The translations under genes were made by a program, and so were the position numbers. A stretch of 64,000 bases of DNA. Source: an uncultured Prevotella sp. (GTDB lineage: Bacteria > Bacteroidota > Bacteroidia > Bacteroidales > Bacteroidaceae). The notes beneath the pieces are model-generated. The model saw nothing but the letters and a program-made list of their open reading frames with translations, ran no database searches and was not told where the DNA came from. Where the stretch lies: NCBI GenBank assembly GCA_900316015.1, contig ONBG01000002.1, positions 1 to 64,000 of the forward strand, written 5' to 3'. The stretch's first letter is position 1, and every line of letters begins with the position of its first letter. Below are positions 7,521 through 16,100 of the stretch, in pieces.

Positions 7521-9164
7521 ATGAAGCAGATACTCTTATCAATCATCGTATCCATGACGTGTGCTGTGGCAATAGCACAGCATGGACCACAGGTAAAGGT
7601 AGAAAGTGGAATCATCGAGGGCATTGACTCATCCGGTGTATGTATCTTTCGGGGAATACCCTTCGCTGCTCCGCCTGTCGGCGAACTGAGGTGGAAAGCC
7701 CCACAACCAGTAGTGGCTTGGCAAGGAGTCAGGGAGGCAAAGAAGTTCGGACACGACCCTATGCAATACAACGCCTTTGGCGATATGGTCTTCGAAGGTA
7801 ACGGGCAAAGCGAGGACTGCCTGTACCTCAATGTGTGGACACCTGCGAAACTTAATTCTCAAACTTCAAATCCCAACTCTCAATTCGACAAGCTGCCTGT
7901 CTTGATTTACTTCAACGGAGGCGGACTGGTCTCCGGCAGCGGCTCAGAACCACGCTATCAAGGCTTGCGGCTTGCCCGCCGTGGTATCATCGTGGTGACA
8001 GCTAACTACCGTGAGGGCATCTTCGGGTTCTTCTCCCATCCTCAGCTCACCAAGGAAGGCGGCTGCAATGGCAATCAAGGGTGGCTCGACCAGGCTGCTG
8101 CAATAAAATGGGTGAAAAACAACATTGCCGCTTTTGGCGGCGACCCCGACCGCATAACCATCAACGGCGAGTCGGCTGGCTCGCAGTCGGTGTGCGCACA
8201 GACGGTATCACCCCTTTCCAAAGACCTTATCGCTGGCTATATGTGCTCCAGCGGCTCGATAGTCTCCAACGCCTCACCTATCAGCCTGAAAGAGTCGGAG
8301 AAGATTGGTGAAGAATGGGCGAAGAAAAACGGCTTCAAGAAGCTTACAGACTTGCGGAAGCTCACGGCTGAGGAACTACTTAAGCTTGAGACACCTGCCT
8401 TTGGAGAAGGCACGAAGTGTATTGACGGAATATTTCTGAACGAAGACCCTAACAAGGTAATTGCGGAAGGCAGACAGGCGCAGGTGCCGTGTCTGTTGGG
8501 CAGCAACAATGCCGAGATGCCCTTATATGCCTTCGGCGGTGGATTGGATGCTACTCTTGAAAAAGCGGCTCCGATGGTTTCGGTTACTTTTGGGGTGGAT
8601 GCCAATACCATTTACGAACTCTATGGCATCCACAGCAATAATGACATATTCAAACTGCAAGGTTATCAGCTTGGCGGCGATATGTTCATTGTATATGCCA
8701 CTTGGAAATGGGCAGATATGGTGAGACAGTCGAGCCATAAGCCCGTCTACAGATATGTCTATTGCCACCCTCGCCCCGACATCCAGCTTGAAGGCAAAGC
8801 AGCAGGGCTTGCAGGTGGCACGGTAGATGTTGCCCCCAACGCTCCAAAAATTCCTTCAAATCCAGGTGCAGTACATTCCGCTGACATAGAGTATGCCATG
8901 GGCAACCTCTCCACAAACAGTGCTTTCTCATGGAAGGCTGACGATTATGCCGTCTCGGAGATATTCCAGCAGATGTATGTCAACTTCGTCAAGACTGGCA
9001 ATCCCAACGGCTTGGGATTACCGCAGTGGGATGCTTACAACAGCGATGGCGAGGTGCCACCTACAATGTTCATTGACGTAAAGTCAGAACAGAAACGCCC
9101 ATCAGACCTTGAAGCTCGTTATCACAAGATTGATGGATTTATTCAGTCGCAATTACAAAAGTGA
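7521..9164 (+). CDS. Secreted type-B carboxylesterase
   Basis: Alpha/beta-hydrolase of the carboxylesterase type-B family, 547 residues, full family length. A signal peptide (ending near AIAQ) exports it. The conserved start VESGIIEGI and FRGIPFAAPPVGELRW are clear, as is SEDCLYLNVW. The nucleophile Ser218 lies in GESAGS, the oxyanion loop is FNGGG at about 131-135, and the His lies in AVHSADIEY near residue 455. The acidic residue probably lies in the GSNNAEMPL region. Substrate unknown; in a PUL it would remove acyl esters from the polysaccharide. It is the only intact enzyme left beside the first susCD pair and is followed by the AraC gene. Confidence 0.92.
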   Translation: MKQILLSIIVSMTCAVAIAQHGPQVKVESGIIEGIDSSGVCIFRGIPFAAPPVGELRWKAPQPVVAWQGVREAKKFGHDPMQYNAFGDMVFEGNGQSEDCLYLNVWTPAKLNSQTSNPNSQFDKLPVLIYFNGGGLVSGSGSEPRYQGLRLARRGIIVVTANYREGIFGFFSHPQLTKEGGCNGNQGWLDQAAAIKWVKNNIAAFGGDPDRITINGESAGSQSVCAQTVSPLSKDLIAGYMCSSGSIVSNASPISLKESEKIGEEWAKKNGFKKLTDLRKLTAEELLKLETPAFGEGTKCIDGIFLNEDPNKVIAEGRQAQVPCLLGSNNAEMPLYAFGGGLDATLEKAAPMVSVTFGVDANTIYELYGIHSNNDIFKLQGYQLGGDMFIVYATWKWADMVRQSSHKPVYRYVYCHPRPDIQLEGKAAGLAGGTVDVAPNAPKIPSNPGAVHSADIEYAMGNLSTNSAFSWKADDYAVSEIFQQMYVNFVKTGNPNGLGLPQWDAYNSDGEVPPTMFIDVKSEQKRPSDLEARYHKIDGFIQSQLQK

Positions 9165-9166
9165 TT

Positions 9167-9330
9167 ATTATGGATTATTTTGCATCGCAACATTATAATT
9201 TATTGCTTTATAATTGCATTTTGTCGTTATATCCCATATATTTGCAGTCATGAACAATTATGATATTTCATCATTGCATATCCTCACCTTAAATACAGGA
9301 TATGCGGAACACGACAAAGACTGGAACTGG
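9167..9330 (+). repeat. 164-bp duplicated block, copy B
   Basis: Intact counterpart of the block at 4715-4878. It includes the ATTATAA...TTATAAT inverted repeat, the promoter and codons 1-27 of the regulator gene. Confidence 0.9.
9214..9244 (+). promoter_or_regulatory. Predicted promoter of the AraC regulator, near-leaderless
   Basis: TTG (9214-9216), a 20-bp spacer and TATATTTG (9237-9244) match the consensus. The ATG at 9250 begins only 5 nt after the box, so the mRNA should start at or very near the start codon. The box is preserved in the truncated copy at 4785-4792. Confidence 0.65.
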
Positions 9331-10110
9331 AAGGATGTGAGAAGTCCTTTCGCACGTTTGTATTATGTCACGAAAGGTGAGGCGTGGGTAGAGATAGATA
9401 AGCAACAGATTTATCTTGTGCCTAATCATCTTTACATGATTCCTCCTTACACAAGGCACTCAAACATCTGTACTGGCGTTTTTTGCCACTATTATATCCA
9501 TATTTACGAAAATCCGGATAGTTTCAGTTTTCTCGAAGACCTACGGTATCCCTTCGAGGTCATTGCCCATGAAGAAGACAAGAACCTTTTCCAACGCCTA
9601 TGCTCTATCAACCCTGCCATGCGCCTGCCTGAGTCGGATCCCTTGTCGTACGACAATCATAGTACTTTACTCCAAAACATAGCCAATAACAACCAACGAC
9701 CTTTTTGGGACATTGTCGAGTCAAGGGGTATCATTTTCATTATCCTATCCAGATTTCTCAAGGAGGCACAGCCCAAACAGGAGATTAGAGATGAGCGCAT
9801 TCGTCATGCAGCCGCTTATATCCACGAACACATCACAGAACCCATCAACATCAGCAAACTCGCATCCAATGCCTACATGTCAGAAGACCACTTTATCAGG
9901 CTTTTCCGCAAAGAACTTGGCGAAACTCCCACGAACTATATCATCCGACTGAAAATGGAAAGAGCAGAGCTGATGCTGATTACAACAAATCTATCCGTCA
10001 AAAGCATTTCTTTTGAATTGGGCTATGAGGAAGTATCTTATTTTTCCAACCTATTCAAGAAGAAAATAGGCAGGACACCCAATGACTACCGAAAAGGTAA
10101 GAGATCATAA
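9250..10110 (+). CDS. AraC-family transcriptional regulator
   Basis: DNA-binding regulator, 286 residues. The N-terminal ~130 residues form a cupin-like sensor (RLYYVTKGEAWVEI, then VPNHLYMIPP). The C-terminal ~100 residues hold the two helix-turn-helix motifs of the AraC family (INISKLASNAYMSEDHFIRL, then SFELGYEEVSYFSNLF). The ATG at 9250 is preferred over an in-frame ATG at 9214 because the promoter lies between them and because the duplicated copy also starts here. It probably controls the first susCD unit and the esterase, since the sequence upstream of both the regulator and susC is the same duplicated block. The inducer is unknown. Confidence 0.92.
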   Translation: MNNYDISSLHILTLNTGYAEHDKDWNWKDVRSPFARLYYVTKGEAWVEIDKQQIYLVPNHLYMIPPYTRHSNICTGVFCHYYIHIYENPDSFSFLEDLRYPFEVIAHEEDKNLFQRLCSINPAMRLPESDPLSYDNHSTLLQNIANNNQRPFWDIVESRGIIFIILSRFLKEAQPKQEIRDERIRHAAAYIHEHITEPINISKLASNAYMSEDHFIRLFRKELGETPTNYIIRLKMERAELMLITTNLSVKSISFELGYEEVSYFSNLFKKKIGRTPNDYRKGKRS

Positions 10111-10120
10111 AAGGAGAATC

Positions 10121-11269
10121 TCATCGTTGGTGCAACGCATAGTAGTTGCGCTTGAGCCAAATATTGAAGAAACGGTCATAAACGATGTAGATATTGTCGG
10201 TGGTACGATAGACCAACTCACGATCGACTAAAGTGTCAATAGCAAGCTTGATGCTACTTGGTGAGGGAAGATCGTACTTCTTGATAAATTCACCAGAAGT
10301 TGGGGACTTGACTTTTCCTGCTGCAGCGATAGCAATGAGCAGCTGTAGTTGATTGACTGTAAGCAAATTGCAAATCTGCTGATAACCAGCCTCAGCCTCA
10401 TCAATGATTTGGTTCACAACAGTAATGATGCTGCCATTGTCAATGTTACCAGTCAAAGAATATAATCTATTCAGGATTTTTTGTACAAACCATGTCTGAC
10501 CATCTACAAGGCTGTACAGTTCATGGAAATCCTCCGCGGAGAGACTTCTCTTCTGTTTTGAGAAGAAACCGTTGGCAAAATGAAGGTATTCTTTTTCGTC
10601 GATCTCTTTCAGAGACAAGAAACTTGCGCTACCAAAAAAAGGATGTTTGGGCGAAAGGAACATCTCTGAGAGCAAATGTTGCTGGCTCCCTGAGAATATG
10701 AGCGTCAAGTTGGGAATGAATTGGGTAAAAGACCTGATCAATGCATCTGCCGAGGGTCCCGGATAGGAAAGTGTTTGTTGAAACTCGTCTATGGCAAGAT
10801 AACAACGTTTCTCAGACAGCTCGATATATTTGAAAATCTGTGAAAGCGTAGCCTGAGATTGTTCTGGCACGATATCAAAGCTCACCGTTGGAGTACCGTC
10901 CAAAGCATCAAAGTTCATGGTAGGTCTGAGGGAACGAAACATGGTGGAAAGTTTTCGTTGGATACTCTGTTTCTTAGAGTCAAGTTTGCCAACGATCGCC
11001 CCAGCAAGCAGTTGTACCATTTGCTCTAAGCTTTTCGTTGCAAAAATATCAATATAGAAACACGCAATTTCCGGATCTCGCTCTCTCATCATATGAAAGG
11101 CATGATGAATCAGCCCAGTCTTTCCGAGTCGACGGGGGGACATGACAACTATGTTATTACCATTCGTGACAAGGTTTATAAAACGATCCGTCTCTTCCCT
11201 GCGGTCACAGAAGAATTCTGGCCCTTCATACCCATAGACAACAAACGGGTTATTAATCATATTTTTCAT
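10121..11269 (-). CDS. AAA/archaeal-type P-loop ATPase
   Basis: Cytoplasmic ATPase, 382 residues, related to the archaeal-ATPase (AAA_35-like) group. The opening NPFVVYGYEGPEFFCDR leads to Walker A SPRRLGKTG near residues 44-52. Walker B is CYLAIDEFQQ, followed by a LIFSGSQQHLL sensor segment. The C-terminus is a winged-helix-like region (LLIAIAAAGKVKSP). Such genes are common and multicopy in Bacteroidota, of unknown role. It is convergent with the AraC gene, separated by 10 bp. A 31-bp palindrome includes its start codon. An ATG three codons later (11260) is also possible. Confidence 0.88.
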   Translation of the reverse strand: MKNMINNPFVVYGYEGPEFFCDRREETDRFINLVTNGNNIVVMSPRRLGKTGLIHHAFHMMRERDPEIACFYIDIFATKSLEQMVQLLAGAIVGKLDSKKQSIQRKLSTMFRSLRPTMNFDALDGTPTVSFDIVPEQSQATLSQIFKYIELSEKRCYLAIDEFQQTLSYPGPSADALIRSFTQFIPNLTLIFSGSQQHLLSEMFLSPKHPFFGSASFLSLKEIDEKEYLHFANGFFSKQKRSLSAEDFHELYSLVDGQTWFVQKILNRLYSLTGNIDNGSIITVVNQIIDEAEAGYQQICNLLTVNQLQLLIAIAAAGKVKSPTSGEFIKKYDLPSPSSIKLAIDTLVDRELVYRTTDNIYIVYDRFFNIWLKRNYYALHQR

Positions 11270-11294
11270 AAATCATGTTTCATGTTTTATGAAA
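11264..11294. promoter_or_regulatory. 31-bp near-perfect palindrome on the ATPase start codon
   Basis: TTTCATAAATCATG (11264-11277) and CATGTTTTATGAAA (11281-11294) are inverted repeats with a single mismatch, separated by TTT. The start codon (11267-11269, minus strand) lies inside one arm. It could be a protein operator or an mRNA hairpin hiding the start codon. Confidence 0.65.
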
Positions 11295-11459
11295 TGCAAA
11301 GTAAAGCAAAATATCCGAAACCGCCAACTTTAGTCTTGTTATTTAGAATTCATTAACGACTCACTGGATGTTGGAATATGCTTTTCCTTCGGTAACCGTT
11401 CACGATCCGTTCGAGGCGCGTACTGCTGGTTTTCCTCGATGTCACAAACCATAATGCAT

Positions 11460-12533
11460 TTATTTGACGTAACCTATCTTGTTGAGATCCCTTGACCTTG
11501 CATTGGGTTGCTCATCGGGATAACCCACGGCAATGATAAAGCACAACTGATAGCCTTCGGGCAAGCCGAGCTTCTCGAGATAGGGCTTGCAATCGGCATG
11601 GGTATTTAGGAAACGTACAGGACCACCAAGACAGCATGTCCCCAAACCTAATGACTGGGCAGCCAACATGATATTCTCACCAAGCATACCTGCATCCACG
11701 GTAGATGCGCCGTCAGGAGTAGCCACGCAAATCACGTTTGGCGCATTCCTGAACATATTCTTAAAGTTCTTGTCACGGCTTACCATATCGGGATTGGCTT
11801 TCTTGAAGAGTGCTGTCAGCCCGTCTATCCATTGTTTGCTCTCGACGACTCTAACGGCCCACCTCTGACTGTTCATGCCATTAGGAGCATGGATACCACA
11901 CAGAGCCAACTGCTGGAGCTTCTCATGCTCAACAGGAGTGTCTTTATACTGACGGATAGAGCGACGCGACATGATCGTCTTAACCACATCGTTATCACCG
12001 GCAGAAGCCGTAGCCATGCTGGAAACGCCATCACCGACAGACTGTGGGGTCCAAGCCTTGAAAAAGCGAAGAACCTTTTCTTTGCTATAGCCTTTGCCTT
12101 CCTCCAAGAAGCTGGAGTCCTGAATATGCAATACATTGCCGTTGGCATCCAGCAACACAAACACAGGAAAGCCAAATCGCTGGGGATTGCCCAACCTGCG
12201 CATCAGGGCAGCAGCTGCCTTCGCCTGTTCCTCGCCGCCTGACTTGCGGGGATTATAATTGACATGGATATAAACGAAATGATCTGCCACAACTTGAGCG
12301 ATCTCACTGTCCTTGCTGATAAAGTCGGCAAAGCGCAAGCACCATGGGCACCAGTTGCCACCCACCTGGCACATCACATACTTCTTGCCTTGTGATGCCT
12401 TAGCCTCAGCCAGAGCCTTGTCGATCTGTTCCATCGGGTCAATGCTCTCATCATACACTTTTTTCAATGCAGTCTGCGCGTCAGCCACCATGGTGGCGAG
12501 CATCATCATCATCAAAAATATAATCCTTCTCAT
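11460..12533 (-). CDS. Exported thioredoxin-fold / nitroreductase fusion protein
   Basis: 357-residue two-domain protein. A signal peptide (ending near VADAQ) is followed by a thioredoxin-like domain with the redox motif WCPWC (Cys62, Cys65) in QVGGNWCPWCLRF. From about residue 185 it is an FMN-dependent nitroreductase (MSRRSIRQYKDTPV, then APNGMNSQRWAVRVV, and a GLGTCCLGGP segment). Nitroreductases are usually separate cytoplasmic proteins, so fusion to an exported thioredoxin domain is unusual. It may pass electrons from the CxxC to the flavin or to an extracytoplasmic acceptor; that is inference. Monocistronic or nearly so. Confidence 0.88.
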   Translation of the reverse strand: MRRIIFLMMMMLATMVADAQTALKKVYDESIDPMEQIDKALAEAKASQGKKYVMCQVGGNWCPWCLRFADFISKDSEIAQVVADHFVYIHVNYNPRKSGGEEQAKAAAALMRRLGNPQRFGFPVFVLLDANGNVLHIQDSSFLEEGKGYSKEKVLRFFKAWTPQSVGDGVSSMATASAGDNDVVKTIMSRRSIRQYKDTPVEHEKLQQLALCGIHAPNGMNSQRWAVRVVESKQWIDGLTALFKKANPDMVSRDKNFKNMFRNAPNVICVATPDGASTVDAGMLGENIMLAAQSLGLGTCCLGGPVRFLNTHADCKPYLEKLGLPEGYQLCFIIAVGYPDEQPNARSRDLNKIGYVK

Positions 12534-12557
12534 ATACGTCCAACTTTTAATTCAATG

Positions 12558-12565
12558 CAAATATA
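12558..12565 (-). promoter_or_regulatory. Predicted -7 box for the thioredoxin-nitroreductase gene
   Basis: TATATTTG on the minus strand matches TAnnTTTG and sits 24 bp upstream of the start codon. No good -33 element is visible. Confidence 0.5.
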
Positions 12566-12801
12566 CAAATTATTCTTGAAACAGGTACCTATGGGAGCAA
12601 TAAATAACAAGTATAGAGACCTACTGCCTGTTCAAGATATCAATCTTGCTTCCCGTCCTATTTACGCAACGCATGCCATAAGATATTTCCAAGATACTCA
12701 GTGCCTCCTTTTAATTATTCGTGGGCAAGACACCCGTAAACCTCTCCGGCTACAAAGATACTGCAAGCTGAGTGGAATACACATGAGATTTTTTCGCAAA
12801 T

Positions 12802-12882
12802 AGGTTGACAGGTTGTCAAAACCCAGTGTTTATCGGGCTTGCAACCTGTTTTGAGGTTGACAAAGGTTGACACGAGGTTGAC
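12802..12882. repeat. Cluster of five AGGTTGAC-type repeats
   Basis: AGGTTGAC occurs at 12802, 12854, 12864 and 12875, and AGGTTGTC at 12810. The last three are 10-11 bp apart, one helical turn. The first pair builds a perfect palindrome TTGACA-GGT-TGTCAA at 12805-12819. No coding function is evident. Confidence 0.7.
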
Positions 12883-12898
12883 ACGCCCTTAATTTTCA

Positions 12899-13008
12899 AA
12901 AGGTTACCTCCTGTCTCGCTAAAGGTTATCTTTCGCAAGGCGTGAGGTTATCTTTCAGCCCTTAAAAGGTCATCTGTTACAAGACAAAAGGTAACCTTCT
13001 CTTTTCCT
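12899..13008. repeat. Five-unit array with exact 22-bp period
   Basis: AGGTTACCT (12901), AGGTTATCT (12923), AGGTTATCT (12945), AGGTCATCT (12967) and AGGTAACCT (12989) begin exactly 22 bp apart, and the intervening 13 bp are not conserved. Units 1 and 5 are reverse complements of each other. Conserved cores on one helical face with degenerate spacers look like protein-binding sites rather than a simple tandem duplication. The array ends 55 bp before the protease promoter. The rest of 12566-13062 holds nothing I recognise. Confidence 0.8.
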
Positions 13009-13062
13009 ACCGGCAATGAAGGGCATTTCGAATCATTTTTTGCAAAAATAATCCATGTTCTA

Positions 13063-13093
13063 TTTGATTCTATCTAAAAAAATTGTATATTTG
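13063..13093 (+). promoter_or_regulatory. Predicted promoter of the secreted cysteine protease
   Basis: TTTG (13063-13066), a 19-bp spacer and TATATTTG (13086-13093) make one of the best consensus promoters in the window. The leader to the preferred ATG (13177) would be about 80 nt. Confidence 0.75.
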
Positions 13094-13176
13094 CACGATG
13101 ATTGAACATCAAGAGAAAACAATCAGGAGCACTCATGAAAGAACAGAGGGCTCACCATCTAAAACCATTCATATAC

Positions 13177-16100
13177 ATGAAAAAATTGTTACTCTTATCT
13201 GCCTGTCTGATCTTTGGAATAGGGACGAAGGCACAGATCTTTACTGACGTCAACCGGAATTTATACCGCGACTATCAGCCTTTTTTCCAGCCAGATCCGA
13301 GACTGATGCAACATCCTACCTCACCCAAGCAGGCAAAAGGAAAGGCGAAGTCGGCAAAAGGACTGCCCGACCATGTCAACAATGGAGCTGCTTTATGGTT
13401 CCCTCCGATCTTCAACCAAGTGGGAGGATCCTGTGGCGCGTCCTCCCGGATAGGCTATATGATGACCTATGAGTGGAACGCCTTCCACGGGAGCAATGCC
13501 TCCCAGTTGGAGAACCGGTTTCCGCCCCACTTTGAATACCCTTTCTCTTACAACGGGCTATCCAAAGACCAAATGGCCATCTATGTAGGCTATCCAGATG
13601 GTACACACTATGGGGGATCGGATGTGAGCAGCACATATGGTGCGTATGAGACCACATCGAATGACGCTGGATGGATGCAAGGTTACGACAACTGGTACAA
13701 TGCCATGCTACACCGCATCATCGCCGCGGCGAACTTCCCCAAGAGTTCTCTCACTGAAGAGGGGGCAGAAGCGATCAAATGGTGGCTTTTTAACCATAAT
13801 GGAGATGCCTCCTGGCCGGTCATAGAGGATGATAACGGTCAGCATATTGTCGGTGGAATCTGCGGATTGGGTTGCGGGATAGCCCATAGCGCGACATCTA
13901 AGATCGGGTCAACTGCCACCAACAACAAATTAGGTGTTGTCGGTAAGGTGTACTTATCACATTGGAACACCGGTTCTGTCGACCATGCCATCACCTTGGT
14001 AGGATATGATGACCGCATCGAGTTCGACTTAGATGGCAATGGAACATATGGGGAATCCAACAACCAATTAGGACAAAATGAGAAGGGAGCCTGGATCGTT
14101 GCTAACTCATGGGGTACAGGTTGGGGCAACAAAGGGTTCTTCTATGTCCCCTATGCCATGGCTGGCGGACTGAGCAAGCAAGTGACGACGAAGGAAGGAA
14201 AGACCGCCTATCAAGATAAGGCAGGAGGCTGGTATCCAGAGATTTATTACCTCCGCCAGAACTACAAGCCCACCCGCACGATGAAGGTCACCATGCAATA
14301 CAGCAAGAGATCTGAGATCAGTGTCGTGGCAGGTGCCTCACAAGACACCACATCCACACGACCTGAGAAGGAATATGTGTTCCGTTACATAAACTATACA
14401 GGTGACGGGGATGGCAACGGTACGGATGCAGAGACGCCACTCTTAGGCAGGTGGGCAGACGGGAAGATGCATACGGAGCCGATGGAGTTCGGCATCGACC
14501 TTACCGACCTGAGCCAAGACTTTGATGTGACCAAGCCTATCAAGTATTTCCTGACCATCCAGTCCAAGTCTTCTGCCGATGGAATCGGCAAAATTTGCAC
14601 AGCAAGCGTGATCGATTACCTCTTCGACAGCCTAGGGACGGAGACTCCTTTCTCTCCCAAAAACGTGCAAATCCAGAACCAAGGAAAGTCGACGGTGATC
14701 GCCGTCGTTGTGGGAGGAGAAGCGACGAACCCGCCAGCCAACCTGACGAAGACAGGGAACACGCTCTCTTGGGACAAGCCTCAAGGCACTGCCTATCAGC
14801 CCACGGAATACGTCATCTATCAGGACGGAAAGGAAATCGCACGCACGACGAATACCACCTACGAGACAACAGCAGAGGGAACCTATACGGTCAAAGCCCT
14901 GTATACGATCTCGGGAGCCCCTCATCTCTCCCCTGCCAGCAACCGCGTTGCCACCGCCCAGACTGCAAAAAGTGCCTACGACCAAATCACGCAGACCTTC
15001 TCGAACGGCGGATTCCGGATCCCCAACATCACCAAGAGTCGTCACAGCCAGTTCACCCTCGAGCTTTGGCTCAAGCCTTCGTCTATCAAGAGTTGGAACC
15101 AACAGATCGGAGGACCTTGGGGATCCTTCCTCCTCCATGCCAATAGCGATGGGACCATGTATTTTGGATGGGATACCTATAACAGAAAGCTGACGAGTGC
15201 CATCCTCCACAATGGTCAATGGACGCACCTTGCCGTTGTCGTGGACAAGAACACAGCTACGCTTTATGCCAACGGTGAATCACAAGGATCGGTGACATCC
15301 TCAAGCTATTCCGGGTTCCCCGCTTTCAGCAATGGGCTCCTGATCGGGTATGCCTCCGGTTCTAACAATGGAATCTTTGGCACGATAGACGAAGTTCGCG
15401 TATGGGATGTGGCTCGAAGTGCCCAGGAAATCAAGGACAATGAGACCCGTCCGATCGCTTCTCCCGCCACCACACCAGGCCTTTTGGCTTATTTGAAGAT
15501 GAACACCATCACGGTTGACGGAGCAGAGCGACTACAGGATTGCGCGCATGGTAACCATGCGATCTTCATCAATGGCAACCACAGTGCTTCAACCGCAGAA
15601 ACCAATACCACCCTTCGCCATCACGATAATATCATCGCCTCTCTCAAAGGCGCATCCGAGGCACTCCAGGGAGAGAACATCAAATACGTCCTACAAGGAG
15701 GGTTGGACGTAGCTACGTTCTCCTGGACAGCAACCCATGCCACGCCAGCCTCCACCCAAGCATCCGAGGCATCCTTCGTATTTAGCAAGACTGGGGAGCA
15801 GACCGTCACCTTGGTAGTAACCTCATTAGATGGAGTCACCTCTACCCTGACCCAAACTGTCCACGTGAAGGAAGCGACTGCCACTGCAGATTTCGAAATC
15901 ACCAACACCCAACCGAAATGTGGGGAGCGCACATCCTTCCTGTCCAAGAACAGGGCACCAGGCTGTACGTATCAATGGACGATGCAAGGGGCCAACGTCC
16001 AGACCGCTATAACCCAGAACGCAGCTGCCGCTTTCTCTACAACTGGCGACCATGATGTGACGCTGACCGTGACCACCCCAGAGGGCAAGAAGCTAACAAA

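Noticed and set aside
12555-12803. 82-codon frame in the intergenic region before the protease
   Set aside because: Its start overlaps the -7 box of the divergent gene, it has no recognisable motif, and its end runs into the AGGTTGAC repeat cluster. Likely chance.
12899-13008. CRISPR array reading of the 22-bp periodic repeats
   Set aside because: The conserved core is only 9 bp, spacers of 13 bp are too short, and no cas genes are nearby.
14595-15228. 183- and 198-codon frames inside the protease gene
   Set aside because: Arg/Ser/Pro-rich translations overlapping conserved LamG and Fn3-like coding sequence, without motifs.
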